Part shown: piece after piece, positions 8,275-17,400 of the stretch
Layout of the letters: each line of letters begins with the position of its first letter
How positions within the stretch are numbered: the first letter of the stretch is position 1
NCBI GenBank assembly: GCA_035549195.1
Contig: DASZRK010000039.1
Location: 1 to 37,852 of the forward strand
Origin: a bacterium
GTDB taxonomy: Bacteria > Oederibacteriota > Muellerivitia > Muellerivitales > Muellerivitaceae
Reading direction: 5' to 3'
DNA length: 37,852 bases
Made by a program: the position numbers and the translations under genes
Notes under the pieces: generated by a model
Databases searched by the model: none
What the model was told of the DNA's origin: nothing
What the model saw: the letters and a program-made list of their open reading frames with translations, nothing else

Positions 8275-9204
8275 TTGAAGACCGTGATCGGCGTGGACTT
8301 GGGCGGGACGAACATCGTCTCGGCGGTGGTGGACGAAAAGGGACGGGTGCTGGGCAAGGACAAGCGCAAGACCATGGCGTCCTTGGGTCCGGCCGGTGTC
8401 ATCGAGCGCATCGCGCAAAGCGTCCGGGCGGCCAGCGCGGCCAGCGGACTTCCTTGGGCCTCCCATAAGGCGGTGGGGATCGGTTCTCCAGGGCCGCTCG
8501 ATTCCAAACGCGGTGTCATCCTCTACACCCCCAACCTCAACTGGCGCAACGTTCCCCTGACGGCGATCCTTAAGAAAAAGCTGGGCAAGAAGGTCTTCCT
8601 GGACAACGACGCCAACCTGGCCGCCTTGGGCGAAAGTTGGATCGGGGCGGGCAAGGGCGAGAAAGTGGTCCTTTGCGTGACCCTGGGCACGGGAGTGGGC
8701 GGCGGGCTCATCGTGGACGGCCGGATCTTCCAGGGCGCCGCGGGGGTCAGCAACCATATCGGCCATATCGTCATCCATCCGGACGGGCCCAAGGCCCCTT
8801 ATGGCAACCGGGGTATCCTGGAACAATACGTTTCCGCCACCGGCATCGTCCGGCTGGCCACGGAGGCGGGCATCAAGCCCCCCAAGGGCCAACCCCTGGA
8901 GGCCCACACTTTCCAGAAAATGGCCGAGGCGGGGGACAAGAGGGTCCTCAAGGTCTATGACCGGGCCGGAAGGATCCTGGGCGTGGGGCTTACCAGCGCC
9001 ATCCATCTCCTGAACCCCAGCGTCGTTATCTTCAGCGGGGGTGTCGCCGGGGCAGGGAACCTGCTTTGGAAGCCCATGAAGAAGGAACTTCAGGAACGCT
9101 GCTTCAAGTCCCACCTAAAAGGCCTGAAATTCCGCATGGCGAAATTGGGCGACAATATGGGTGCCGTCGGGGCGGCCAGGCTCGCCTGGCAGGAACTTTT
9201 TTAG
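8275..9204 (+). CDS. ROK-family protein lacking the zinc cysteines and ExGH glutamate
   Basis: I place the start at TTG 8275 (AAGGGG at 8263-8268, six bases upstream), giving 309 residues that open MKTVIGVDLGGTN, the normal ROK N-terminus. Longer in-frame starts at 8188 or 8248 add an unlikely tail. The ATP-binding DLGGTN (8-13), catalytic Asp112 in FLDNDANLAALGE and TLGTGVGGG (136-144) are intact. Two normally conserved sites are not. The ExGH position reads HIGH (161-164), with His161 in place of the sugar-contacting Glu. The zinc motif CxCGxxGC reads APYGNRGI (174-181), so all three cysteines are lost. It may be a kinase of altered specificity, a zinc-free branch or a non-catalytic sensor. 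The GH57 neighbour would fit a glucose or glucose-like substrate. Confidence 0.88.
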   Translation: MKTVIGVDLGGTNIVSAVVDEKGRVLGKDKRKTMASLGPAGVIERIAQSVRAASAASGLPWASHKAVGIGSPGPLDSKRGVILYTPNLNWRNVPLTAILKKKLGKKVFLDNDANLAALGESWIGAGKGEKVVLCVTLGTGVGGGLIVDGRIFQGAAGVSNHIGHIVIHPDGPKAPYGNRGILEQYVSATGIVRLATEAGIKPPKGQPLEAHTFQKMAEAGDKRVLKVYDRAGRILGVGLTSAIHLLNPSVVIFSGGVAGAGNLLWKPMKKELQERCFKSHLKGLKFRMAKLGDNMGAVGAARLAWQELF

Positions 9205-9257
9205 GACCCGGACCGTCTAAGAAACCCCCATTTTTAAAGGGAAATATTGAAATTAAA

Positions 9258-9286
9258 TTGCTGGGGGGTAGGGGGGGTCCTAGAAT
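9258..9286 (+). promoter_or_regulatory. Candidate sigma-70 promoter for the small secreted protein
   Basis: TTGCTG (9258-9263), a 17-bp spacer and TAGAAT (9281-9286, one mismatch to TATAAT). The -35 is weak. The spacer is almost all G (runs of six and seven), which is unusual for a promoter and could hinder or structure the DNA. It lies 77 bp before the start codon of the small protein. Confidence 0.4.
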
Positions 9287-9320
9287 GTCGCCTTCGACTG
9301 GGGTCCCCCCTGGTCGGTTC

Positions 9321-9344
9321 AAAACGGCGGATGAACGCCGTTTT
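9321..9344 (+). promoter_or_regulatory. 5'-UTR hairpin just upstream of ribosome site
   Basis: AAAACGGCG and CGCCGTTTT form a perfect 9-bp stem around a six-base loop. It ends six bases before the AGGAGG ribosome site (9351-9356). A 5' hairpin placed like this could protect the mRNA or control translation. The trailing TTTT also allows an attenuator reading. Confidence 0.5.
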
Positions 9345-9362
9345 AATTCAAGGAGGCTTCGA

Positions 9363-9575
9363 ATGAAGCGTTTCTTTGCTGCGTTGTCGATGGTGCTGTT
9401 CCTCGGTGCGACCGGGATGGTGATGGCGGATGAAGCTGCTGCTCCTGCCTCGACCCCGGCTGCTGCTGCTCCGGCTGCCAAGCCGATGAAGAAAGCCAAA
9501 AAGGCCAAGAAGATGAAGAAGGCGAAGAAGGCTGCCGCTGCTGCCGCTGCCGCTTCTACTCCGGAAGCCAAGTAA
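9363..9575 (+). CDS. Small secreted Lys/Ala-rich protein
   Basis: 70 residues. The ATG at 9363 has AGGAGG at 9351-9356 with ideal spacing. Residues 1-22 are a signal peptide (MKRFFAALSMVLFLGATGMVMA, written here as positions only for the rest). The mature part is Ala/Pro-rich and then KKAKKAKKMKKAKK followed by an alanine run, giving a very basic, probably disordered peptide of about 48 residues. Codons are richer in GCT than in the neighbouring genes. That choice, a strong ribosome site, a 5' hairpin and two terminator hairpins suggest high expression. The composition resembles acid-shock (Asr-like) proteins and other cationic cell-envelope peptides, but low complexity makes homology unprovable. 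It may bind the envelope, nucleic acid or polyanions. Confidence 0.78.
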   Translation: MKRFFAALSMVLFLGATGMVMADEAAAPASTPAAAAPAAKPMKKAKKAKKMKKAKKAAAAAAAASTPEAK

Positions 9576-9598
9576 GAAAGTTTCGGTTGGTAGACGGT

Positions 9599-9666
9599 CC
9601 CGGGCCTTTGGGCCCGGGGCCGAACTCATGATCGGGCGACCCGCAAGGGCCGCCCGATTTTTTTTG
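9599..9666 (+). terminator. Tandem hairpins ending in a rho-independent terminator
   Basis: First hairpin: CCCGGGCC-TTTG-GGCCCGGG (9599-9618), no T-run. Second: ATCGGGCGACCC-GCAA-GGGCCGCCCGAT (9631-9658), 12 bp with one mismatch, followed by T through 9666. The second is a canonical terminator for the small secreted protein gene. The first could add RNA stability. Confidence 0.85.
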
Positions 9667-9694
9667 TCCTGGGCCTGCCCATGCTGATTGAATT

Positions 9695-9725
9695 TGACAA
9701 ACAACTCATTTAGTAGAAAACTATC
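9695..9725 (+). promoter_or_regulatory. Possible promoter upstream of outer-membrane protein gene
   Basis: A perfect TTGACA lies at 9695-9700. The best -10 candidates are TAGAAA (14-bp spacer) and AACTAT at 9720-9725 (19-bp spacer), so the pairing is imperfect. It follows the terminator at 9599-9666 and would leave a 5' leader of about 120 bases before the ATG at 9853. Confidence 0.35.
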
Positions 9726-9852
9726 CGCAACCGTTTTCGTCGTGGCTTTGGCCTTCTCCATCCGGGTCCTTTGGGTGGATTTTTTTGGGGCCCGAGGTTG
9801 TAACGTTTTCCCTGCGTGGGGAACGGCCATCCAGGTCGGGTTAGGAGAATTC

Positions 9853-10794
9853 ATGAAAAAGGGTCATTGGCTGGGGCTGGGATTGTGCTTGGTCCTGGGA
9901 GCTACAAATCTTTGGGCCGAGGACGTGGTCTATTTGAAGGATGGATCGGTCATCCATGGGACCATCACCGAAGAGGTCCCTGGGAAGAAGATCAAGATCG
10001 AGACGAACGACGGGAACGTTTTCGTCTATAAGATGAAACAGATCGACAAGATCACCCACAGCAAGAAGGCGGAAGCGGAGCCCGCCAATACCACGGCCGC
10101 GGAGCCGGCCTACACCGCCCCCAAGGCCACGCCCGAGCCGAACGATCCGCACGCCCATTTCAGCAAATTCGCCTTCACCTTGAACGCCGGTTTTTGGGGA
10201 CCCTATGTGAACACCGAGTTCAACAACGCCTTGGAAGCGGGGACGGGCAGTAATTCCTATGATTACCTGCCGGGCTGGTTCAAGGCGGGAATGGGATTGG
10301 GCTGGTTCACCAACAACATCGCCCTCCGGTGGACGCTGGAGTTCTCCTATCAGCCGAACAATTACACGACCGATTGGTATTGGGGTGGCTATTACGTTGG
10401 CTCCACCGAGGAGGACACCTCCATCACTTCCGTCGGAACCGAACTGGAAGCCGACCTGGGGTTGGACAGCATCATCAACGCCAACAACGTCACGACCGTC
10501 TATCTACCCTTGATCGGTGGCGTTTGGGCCCAGTCCTGGGATTATTCGGACTCGAACGGGGATACAGAGACCTTCACGGGCAGCACCACGAGCTTCGGGA
10601 CCGGGATCGGCGTCCGGGGTTTTGATTCCAGCAAGATCCTCTGGGACTTCCAGCTCGTCTATCGCTGGGCCCAACGGGGGAATTACCTGTCCGATGGGTC
10701 CGGGTCCACGATCCCCGATGGGAAGGGTGGGGTTATCGACGCCAACGTCACCGGGCTCGACTTGAACTTCACGATCGGGTTCCTGTTCCAATAA
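9853..10794 (+). CDS. Secreted protein with SH3-like domain and outer-membrane beta-barrel
   Basis: 313 residues from the ATG at 9853 (AGGAG at 9843-9847); a longer in-frame start at 9688 falls in the promoter region. Residues 1-22 are a signal peptide cleaved after LWA. Residues 23-70 form a small beta domain (DVVYLKDGSVIHGTITEE ... FVYKMKQIDKI), a motif often found before barrel domains and thought to be SH3/LSm-like. After a Pro/Ala linker, residues about 105-313 show alternating aromatic beta strands (FAFTLNAGFWGPYV, ALRWTLEFSYQP). The chain ends in Phe-Leu-Phe-Gln, close to the terminal aromatic signature of outer-membrane barrels. The protein probably sits in the outer membrane; the cargo or role is unknown. 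It stands alone between two terminators. Confidence 0.8.
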   Translation: MKKGHWLGLGLCLVLGATNLWAEDVVYLKDGSVIHGTITEEVPGKKIKIETNDGNVFVYKMKQIDKITHSKKAEAEPANTTAAEPAYTAPKATPEPNDPHAHFSKFAFTLNAGFWGPYVNTEFNNALEAGTGSNSYDYLPGWFKAGMGLGWFTNNIALRWTLEFSYQPNNYTTDWYWGGYYVGSTEEDTSITSVGTELEADLGLDSIINANNVTTVYLPLIGGVWAQSWDYSDSNGDTETFTGSTTSFGTGIGVRGFDSSKILWDFQLVYRWAQRGNYLSDGSGSTIPDGKGGVIDANVTGLDLNFTIGFLFQ

Positions 10795-10808
10795 AGGTTC
10801 CGTAAAAG

Positions 10809-10844
10809 AAAAGCCGCGGGGAGGGAACTCCCTGCGGCTTTTTT
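10809..10844. terminator. Bidirectional rho-independent terminator
   Basis: AAAAGCCGCGGGGAG and CTCCCTGCGGCTTTT pair over 15 bp with one G-T pair around GGAA, followed by a T-run. On the other strand the preceding A-rich stretch gives a T-run too. It therefore serves both the barrel-protein gene and the convergent ilvD gene. Confidence 0.88.
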
Positions 10845-10866
10845 GTTTTGCGGCGAGGAAAACGGC

Positions 10867-12549
10867 TCAGAATTCGTCGGTGACGGCGCCCTCCGACGCC
10901 GAAGCGACCAGCTTCACGTACTTGCCCAGCACGCCCTTCGGGTAGGGGTTCGGGATGGGCTTCCACTTCTTTTGCCGTTTCTTGAGCTCGGCCGCCGGCA
11001 CATGCAGTTCCAGCTTCTTCTTATTGGCATCGATGGTGATCCTGTCCCCGTTCTGGATGAGCCCGATGGGGCCGCCCACCTGGGCCTCGGGGGCGATATG
11101 CCCCACCACCAGCCCGTGGGTGCCGCCGCTGAATCTCCCGTCGGTGATCAGGCCGACCTTCTCGCCCAATCCCTGGCCCACCAGGGCCGCGGTGATGGCC
11201 AGCATTTCCCGCATGCCGGGCCCGCCTTTGGGGCCCTCATAGCGGATGACCACCACGTCCCCCGCCTTGATCCGGCGCTTCTCAATGGCCGCGAAGGCCG
11301 CTTCCTCGCCGTTGAAGACCTTGGCCGGGCCCGTATGGGTGACGACCTTGAGCCCGGAGATCTTGGCGACCGCCCCTTCGGGGGCCAGGTTTCCCTTGAG
11401 GATGACCATGGGGGCGGTGGGATAAAGGGGCTTATCGAGGGGCGAGATGATGGGCTGGTTCTTGGAGAGGGGCGTGGCCAGTTTCAGGTTCTCCGCCACG
11501 GTGCGCCCGGTGACCGTCAGGCAATCCCCGTGCAGGAGCTTGGCGTCCAGCAGGAGCTTCATGACCGCCGGGATGCCGCCGATGCGGTCCAGGTCCGCCG
11601 CCACGTACTTGCCCGAGGGTTTCAGGTCGGCCAAGTGGGGCACTCTCTTCCCGATACGGTCGAAATCCTCCAGGGTCAGCTTCACCCCGATGGATTTGGC
11701 GATGGCGATCAGGTGGAGCACCAGGTTGGTGGAGCCTCCCAGGGCGAATCCCACGGTGATGGCGTTCTCGAAGGCCTTCTTGGTCATGATGTCCTTGGGG
11801 CGGATGCCTTTCTTCAGCATCTCCACCACCGCCTGGCCCGCGCGGTCGCAGATGACCCGCTTGGGTTCGCCGACCGCGGGCTGGCAGGAATCGTGGGGGA
11901 GGGCCATGCCCATCGCCTCGATGGCGGAGGCCATGGTGTTGGCCGTGTACATGCCGCCGCAGGAGCCGGGGCCCGGGATGGCGCATTTCTCGACCTGCTC
12001 CAGTTGGCGGTGATCGATCTTGCCCGCGCTGTATTGGCCCACCGCCTCGAAGACGGAAACGATGTCGAGCTGCTTGTCCCCGAGCTGGCCGGGGAGGATG
12101 GTGCCGCCATAGACGAAGACGGCGGGGATGTTCAGGCGCCCGATGGCCATCAGGCAGCCGGGCATGTTCTTGTCGCAGCCCCCGATGGCCACCAGCCCGT
12201 CGAAACGCTCGGCGTTGGAGACGGTCTCGATGGAGTCGGCGATGACCTCGCGGGAGACCAGGGAGAATTTCATGCCCTCGTGGCCCATGGCGATGCCGTC
12301 GGCCACCGTGATGGTGCCGAAGATCTGGCCGAAACCCTCGGCGGAGATGACCCCGCGCTTGATCCGGTCCGCCAGCTCGTTCAGGTGGAAGTTGCAGGGG
12401 GTCACCTCGCTCCAAGGGGAGGCGATGCCGACGATGGGCTTCTTGAAATCCGCGTCCTGGAACCCCACGGCCCGGAGCATCGCCCGGTTGGGGGACCGCT
12501 TGTCGCCTTCGGTCATCATGGAGGAGCGTTCGTTGAGTTTCTTGGTCAT
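10867..12549 (-). CDS. ilvD: Dihydroxy-acid dehydratase
   Basis: 560 residues, full length. It converts 2,3-dihydroxy-3-methylbutanoate (and the methylpentanoate analogue) to the 2-keto acid in valine, isoleucine and leucine synthesis. The three iron-sulfur ligands are present: Cys52 (TPCNFHL), Cys125 ([10 protein letters not shown]) and Cys197 ([13 protein letters not shown]). So are metal ligands Asp84 ([11 protein letters not shown]) and Asp126, and Lys127, which is carbamylated in the family. GRFSGGTHG near the C-terminus is also typical. The ATG at 12549 has GAGAGG a few bases upstream. It is transcribed in the same direction as dapF, with a 237-bp gap filled by an inverted-repeat element, so it may have its own promoter. 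It ends at a bidirectional terminator. Confidence 0.97.
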   Translation of the reverse strand: MTKKLNERSSMMTEGDKRSPNRAMLRAVGFQDADFKKPIVGIASPWSEVTPCNFHLNELADRIKRGVISAEGFGQIFGTITVADGIAMGHEGMKFSLVSREVIADSIETVSNAERFDGLVAIGGCDKNMPGCLMAIGRLNIPAVFVYGGTILPGQLGDKQLDIVSVFEAVGQYSAGKIDHRQLEQVEKCAIPGPGSCGGMYTANTMASAIEAMGMALPHDSCQPAVGEPKRVICDRAGQAVVEMLKKGIRPKDIMTKKAFENAITVGFALGGSTNLVLHLIAIAKSIGVKLTLEDFDRIGKRVPHLADLKPSGKYVAADLDRIGGIPAVMKLLLDAKLLHGDCLTVTGRTVAENLKLATPLSKNQPIISPLDKPLYPTAPMVILKGNLAPEGAVAKISGLKVVTHTGPAKVFNGEEAAFAAIEKRRIKAGDVVVIRYEGPKGGPGMREMLAITAALVGQGLGEKVGLITDGRFSGGTHGLVVGHIAPEAQVGGPIGLIQNGDRITIDANKKKLELHVPAAELKKRQKKWKPIPNPYPKGVLGKYVKLVASASEGAVTDEF

Positions 12550-12583
12550 GGAAACCTCTCAAAAGGGTATAAACGAAAGGCAT

Positions 12584-12772
12584 TTAACCACAGAGGTCAC
12601 AGAGAGCACAGAGGGAAAATGATCTTAGTAAAAATATGGATAGAAAAGGCATTGGTACGACGATAGGGACTGATAACGGCGATGGATGGTAGGACTTATC
12701 AGAAATGACTGGTTTGATCGGCGTATAAAAATGGATCTGATCTTCTCTGCGTTCTCTGTGCCCTCTGTGGTT
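12584..12772. repeat. Inverted-repeat element, 9-nt unit family (ACAGAG type)
   Basis: The left arm at 12584-12615 reads TTAACC then three ACAGAG cores every 9 nt. The right arm at 12745-12772 is its complement (two ACAGAG cores and one GCAGAG). About 130 bp of AT-richer DNA lies between the arms. The element begins 15 bp after the dapF stop codon and ends 34 bp before the ilvD start, so it fills the whole gap. The copy at 34791-34891 is related. Confidence 0.8.
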
Positions 12773-12786
12773 CGATCGTCTTCGTT

Positions 12787-13680
12787 TTACTTCGAGTTCT
12801 TTTCCAGGGTCTCCAAGAGCTCGCCGGTCACCGTGCCCAGGGCGATCTCCTCGACGGGTCCCCGCATGGTCAGTTCGAAATCGGGGCTCACCTTCAGGAA
12901 GAGGTCCCCGCCGGGCATGTGGAGCGTCAGGTCGCCGTCGGCGCGGCCGGTCTTCACGCAGACCGCCGCCACCGCGCAGGAGGAGGAGCCGGAGGCCAGC
13001 GTATAGCCCGCCCCGCGTTCCCAGATGCGGATGTCCACTTCCTTGCGGTTGCGGGGCACGGCGAACTGCACGTTGGTGCGGTTGGGGAAGAGGGGGTGCT
13101 TTTCCAGGATGGGGCCCACCTCATGGGCCATTTTCTCGGCGGTCTCGACGTCCTTCACGAAGACCACGCAATGGGGGTTGCCCATGGACACGCAATTGAT
13201 CTCCAGACCCTCGCCATCCGGGAGGATGGGGAACTTCTTGCCCAAAACTTCGGAGTCCGTATTCGGGACGTTCACGGGGATCTCGCCGGCCTTGAAGTGG
13301 GCCTTGCCCATATCCACCGTCACCGAGGGGGCCTTGCCGAGCATCACGTGGAGCTGGGCCTGCACCTTTCCCCCGGCGGTCTCGATCTCGAAGAAGGTCT
13401 TTTCAGTGTAGCCGTGCTCGAAGAGGAACTTGCAGAAGATGCGAAGGCCGTTGCCGCTCTTCTCGGCCTCGCTCCCGTCGGGGTTGTAGATGCGGAGCTT
13501 CGCCAGCGATGAACCGCTCTTCTCCAGGGCCAGGATGCCGTCGGAGCCCACGCCCGTGTTTCGGTTGCAGACCCGGATGATGTTCTCGGGGGTCAGCTTG
13601 AAGGAGAGCACGGCCGGGTCCATGACGATGTAGTCGTTGCCTAAGCCGTGCGACCGGACGAATTGGTTCTTGGTGAGCAT
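12787..13680 (-). CDS. dapF: Diaminopimelate epimerase homologue with Ser in place of both catalytic Cys
   Basis: 297 residues, a little over the family's usual 270-280. DapF interconverts LL- and meso-diaminopimelate for lysine and peptidoglycan. The fold markers are clear: HGLGNDY (11-17), GSDGIL (45-50), YNPDGSEAE (65-73), SMGNPH (165-170) and WERGAGYT (220-227). The first catalytic site, normally EMCGNG, reads EKSGNG (Ser75; codon AGC). The second, normally ACGTG or ACGSG, reads ASGSS (Ser230; codon TCC). Each is a clean in-frame codon, with no sign of frameshift. Either serine supports the proton transfer in this branch, or the reaction differs. Cys-to-Ser mutants of classical DapF are nearly inactive as racemases. 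Start ATG 13680 is preceded by GGAGG (complement of 13682-13688). Confidence 0.9.
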   Translation of the reverse strand: MLTKNQFVRSHGLGNDYIVMDPAVLSFKLTPENIIRVCNRNTGVGSDGILALEKSGSSLAKLRIYNPDGSEAEKSGNGLRIFCKFLFEHGYTEKTFFEIETAGGKVQAQLHVMLGKAPSVTVDMGKAHFKAGEIPVNVPNTDSEVLGKKFPILPDGEGLEINCVSMGNPHCVVFVKDVETAEKMAHEVGPILEKHPLFPNRTNVQFAVPRNRKEVDIRIWERGAGYTLASGSSSCAVAAVCVKTGRADGDLTLHMPGGDLFLKVSPDFELTMRGPVEEIALGTVTGELLETLEKNSK

Positions 13681-13827
13681 GGGAGGTCCTTTTGTGGAAT
13701 GAGCGGATATTTTAAGGGGAAATACCTAAAAGTCATTTGGCTTTTCGAAGGATCGGGGGTGGGGTAAATTAATCGAGGCGCGTTCAAACGACCTGTTTTT
13801 TTGTTCAGGCCGCCCAGAGAGAATCCC

Positions 13828-14487
13828 ATGACCGAAAAAGACGCAAAAGATTTTTTTGCCCAAAAGATCATCAGCGCGGCTGGATGGGAAAACATTCCGT
13901 TCGATGATTTGGAGCGGAAAATGCTTTATTGGTCGGCGGAACATGAAGATGCTGAATTGCAGGAAAAGTTCTCCTCCCTTCACGATGAAGTGGAATATGA
14001 AAAAAAAGTCCAGCGCCTTCTTCGGCAGTCCTTTGCACGCGATTTAAAAGAAAATGCCGAACAGGTCGCTGGATATAAAGATGCTTATATGGTATTGAGC
14101 CAAGGTGACCACTATCTATTGGTGATGCTCAATGATTCGATCGGGAACAAATTAAGGAAGTTTAGTTTTTTTGGTGGCTTGGATACGAGGAAAGAATTCC
14201 TGGATTTTTTTCAATATCTAAAGCCTCTTTTGAAGCCGGGGAAATCGCGCGGAAAGGCCGGGCTTGTTTTCAGAATAGTTATTGGTCTCGTTTCGCTGTG
14301 TTTTCTTTATTTACCGATTTTGGCTTTTGTTCAGCATGGAACGAGAGATTTTTCTAAAGCGGGGAGCGATTCGAACTTTTTAAAAATACTAACTTCGTTC
14401 GGATTGATATTAGGATTTATTTGTTATTGGGGCGAGGCGACGTTTAAATATATTCTCCCGTGGTGGATGTGGAGCCGGTTTAAATAA
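13828..14487 (+). CDS. Uncharacterised membrane protein, low GC
   Basis: 219 residues from the ATG at 13828 (purine-rich AGAGAGA upstream, weak). I do not recognise a named family. The N-terminal 150 residues are charged and mostly helical (TEKDAKDFFAQKII ... MLYWSAEHEDAELQEKF), followed by two membrane segments at about 155-176 and 190-212 and a C-terminal PWWMWSRFK. The N-terminal half is probably cytoplasmic. Its base composition is clearly lower in GC than that of its neighbours, with A/T-ending codons, which suggests recent acquisition. It is divergent from dapF and its stop overlaps the convergent YfhO-FkbM gene by 8 bp. Confidence 0.75.
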   Translation: MTEKDAKDFFAQKIISAAGWENIPFDDLERKMLYWSAEHEDAELQEKFSSLHDEVEYEKKVQRLLRQSFARDLKENAEQVAGYKDAYMVLSQGDHYLLVMLNDSIGNKLRKFSFFGGLDTRKEFLDFFQYLKPLLKPGKSRGKAGLVFRIVIGLVSLCFLYLPILAFVQHGTRDFSKAGSDSNFLKILTSFGLILGFICYWGEATFKYILPWWMWSRFK

Positions 14488-17400
14488 CTCGTTTTATAGC
14501 GAAAATATTTGTGTAAGCCCCGTTCTTCCAATCCCTTTTCATAAGTTGGGCGGATGTGACGGGGCTGAGCTTCTTTTCCTTCTCTGAAATCTCCGACAAT
14601 TTGAACCCTAGGGCCTGAAGAGTCGCTAGGAACTTCTTGGGATCGTTACCGCAAAGCTTGATGGAATCAGGCGAGAATTCGGTGATGAGCTTGAGGCCCT
14701 TTCCGGCCTTGATGGTTCTTTTCATCCCGGCCAAGGCCAGGGGCTCGGCGCCCTGGATGTCCATCTTGATGAAGTCCACTTTCCTTTTTTTCAAATAAGA
14801 ATCCAAGGTCAGGGTCCCGATGGTCACGGATTCCCGCCCATCCCCCGAATCATAGACCCGGTGGTCGCCCCGGTTCTTAGGATTGAGGAACAGCTTGGTC
14901 TTTCCGTTCTTGTTCGAGAGGGCCTTGTTGACCAGCACCACGTTCTTGTAGCCGTTCTCTTCCACGTTCTTCTTGAGCAGTCCGAAGTTCGTCGGGTCGG
15001 GTTCAAAGGCATAAACACGGCCTTGGGGTCCCACCCGGCGCGCCGCCAGGAGCGTGTAGTAGCCGATATTGGCGCCCACATCCACCACGGTCTGGCCGGG
15101 CTTGATCTCTTTTTGGAACAACTCGGTCTCGAAGGGCTCATAGACCCCGCGCCTGCCCAATTCCAACGTGTCCTTGTCGTCCAGCCATAGGGTGTGGCCC
15201 AAGACCGCCACTTTCTTGGGTTTAAAAAGGCCGAACAGGAGGTCGTAGGTCCAGCGCAGGACCTTGATGCGGCCCAGTCCATGCCCGCCGATGGAGTAAT
15301 AGATCCCCTGTAAAAGGGCATAGAAAGGGTTCCGCATGCCGAGGACCCGTCGCAGGTAAAAGCAGAAGCCGATCAAGGTCAGCAGGACCCAGGCCATGCC
15401 GCCGTAGAAGAGGGGCTTCGCCCACTTGGGCTCGAAACGGAACTCGACGGAATGTTTGCCCGCCGGAAGGTCCAGGGCCCTCAGGAAATGGTCCGCCGTG
15501 AAGATGTCCGCCGGTTGGCCGTCCACGAAGGCTTTCCAGCCGGGGAACATCACTTCACAGAAGACCACCAGGTTGGGCTTGTCCAGGCTCAACAGGAAGA
15601 ATTGATGGTCGGTGTCCTCGGTGACCAAATGGCAATCGAGCTTCGCGGGGGAGCCCTTCACGGCATAGAAAAGGTCCCCGCCGGAGGCGACATAGGCTTG
15701 CTGGGCCGCGTCGAAACCAGGGGTCCGCATGGCGGCCAGGACCTTGTCGGGTGGTCGGCCATAGAGGACCTCGTCCGGAGCATAGGCCAGGGGAAGGGGT
15801 GGCTGGTGTCGGTAGAAATAGTATGGCCCGTGTCTTTCTTCGGCGAACCCGGGGATGGCGGCCAAGCGCGACCGGGAGAAGATCCCGCCGATGGCTCCCA
15901 ATTGGAGCTGGGCCCGCAAGGGAAGGGCGATGATGTCCTGCTTGGCCCTCAGGACCAATGGGTTATAGCCGCCCCAGTTCTTGACCTTCAGGACGCAGGA
16001 GGCGTTCTGAGGATAGGCCAGCAGGTAGGGCCGTCCCCCGACCTGGATGGGGTAGCCCGTCCGGGTGTCGAAGAAGACGACCCTTTGAGGTCCCAGTTCT
16101 TGGGCGGCTTCCGGGATCCCTTTCGAGTTTTCCCGGAAATCGAAATTGGAAACGGGCCCGGGCTGGAAATCGTCCCAGCCGCTCAGGAGCAAGGGCGCGA
16201 CCAGTCCCAGGGCCATCAGGCCCCTTCCCCAACCCGTGATCCTTGGCCGCCAGGCCGCCAGGAAGATCCCCAAAAGGACCGATCCCAAGGCGATCAACTC
16301 GAATCGGTCCGGGGATGGACGCCAAAGGGCGGCGAGATAAAGAACGAGCCCATAGACCAGGGCGGAATGGAAGAACGGTTTGGAGAGGCGCGGCCCCTCC
16401 TTTCCGTCCTCGAAGGCCCCTTCGAAACCGAAGGCGACCAAGGCGGCCATGGGCAGGACGAAAAGGAACAAGAAGCGATAGGGAACGTGAACGTAAGAAA
16501 CGCCCGGAAGGAGCTGGCAAAGGACGCGATGGAGGGGACTGTATCGCCCCAGGGAAAGAAGAAGGGCCGCTGCCGCCCACAGGCCAAGCCCCAAGGCGGG
16601 CGCAGGGCCCTTTCGCCGGAAGGCCCAAAAGGCCAGGAAGGGCGCCCAAATGCCCAGGTAGCCGAAGTTCCCGATCATTCCCGAATCGCGTGGATCGCTG
16701 CCGACCTGCAGGGCTTCCGCCATGGCCTGGCCCTGGGGCAGGCCGAAGCGGGGCAAAAGGAATTGGTAAAGGGTCCTGGGGTCCAGGGGATAACGGGTGG
16801 AGGCCTCGTAGGCCTGGCCGGCGGTCCCACGGTCACAACGGGAGATGAATTCCAGACCGGGGATGGCTTGGAGGAGGAGGGGGAGCAGCCCCCAAACAAG
16901 CAGGGCCAACACCCTCAAGTTTGGGCGGGTCCGGGCCTTCCACCCGCGCCAAAGCAGGTATCCGACGAGCGCGTAGAAGGCCCCCAGGGACACTTGGGGG
17001 CTCCCGGCCAGGAAGAGGTTCGTGAAGACGAGGCCGAGCCAGAACGCGCGCGGGGCCTTGGGCTCTTGGGTCAGGCGCTCCGCCAGGAAGAAACACCAGG
17101 GTAACCAGGCGAAGGCGGCGATCACGGGCGGGTGGATGATCTCGATCCAGAAGAAGCCCGAGAGAGCGAAGGTGAGGGCGCCCAGGCGGCGGGACCTGCG
17201 GGAGAGCCCCAGGGCCCCCAGCCATAGGTCCGTGCCCCACGCGCCCCAAAAGAGGTGGAAGGCGGAGAAAAGGGTCATCCCCAGGGTCAAGGAGAAGGGT
17301 AGGGTCAACCAGGTGGCCGGATAGAGCGTCATGCTCTGGGGATCGGCGAAGAAGGGCTGTCCGCCCAGGTGGTAGGGGTTCCAGAGGGGGAAGTGCCCTT

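Noticed and set aside
10843-12666. 607-codon plus-strand ORF opposite ilvD
   Set aside because: ilvD is full length with all iron-sulfur ligands; the plus frame is His/Asp/Gly-rich antisense shadow.
13737-13770. Promoter for the low-GC orphan gene (TTGGCT and TAAATT)
   Set aside because: The spacer is 22 bp, too long for a sigma-70 promoter; no better pair is visible.
15452-17104. 550-codon plus-strand ORF opposite the YfhO-FkbM gene
   Set aside because: No recognised motifs; antisense to a confidently identified membrane protein.
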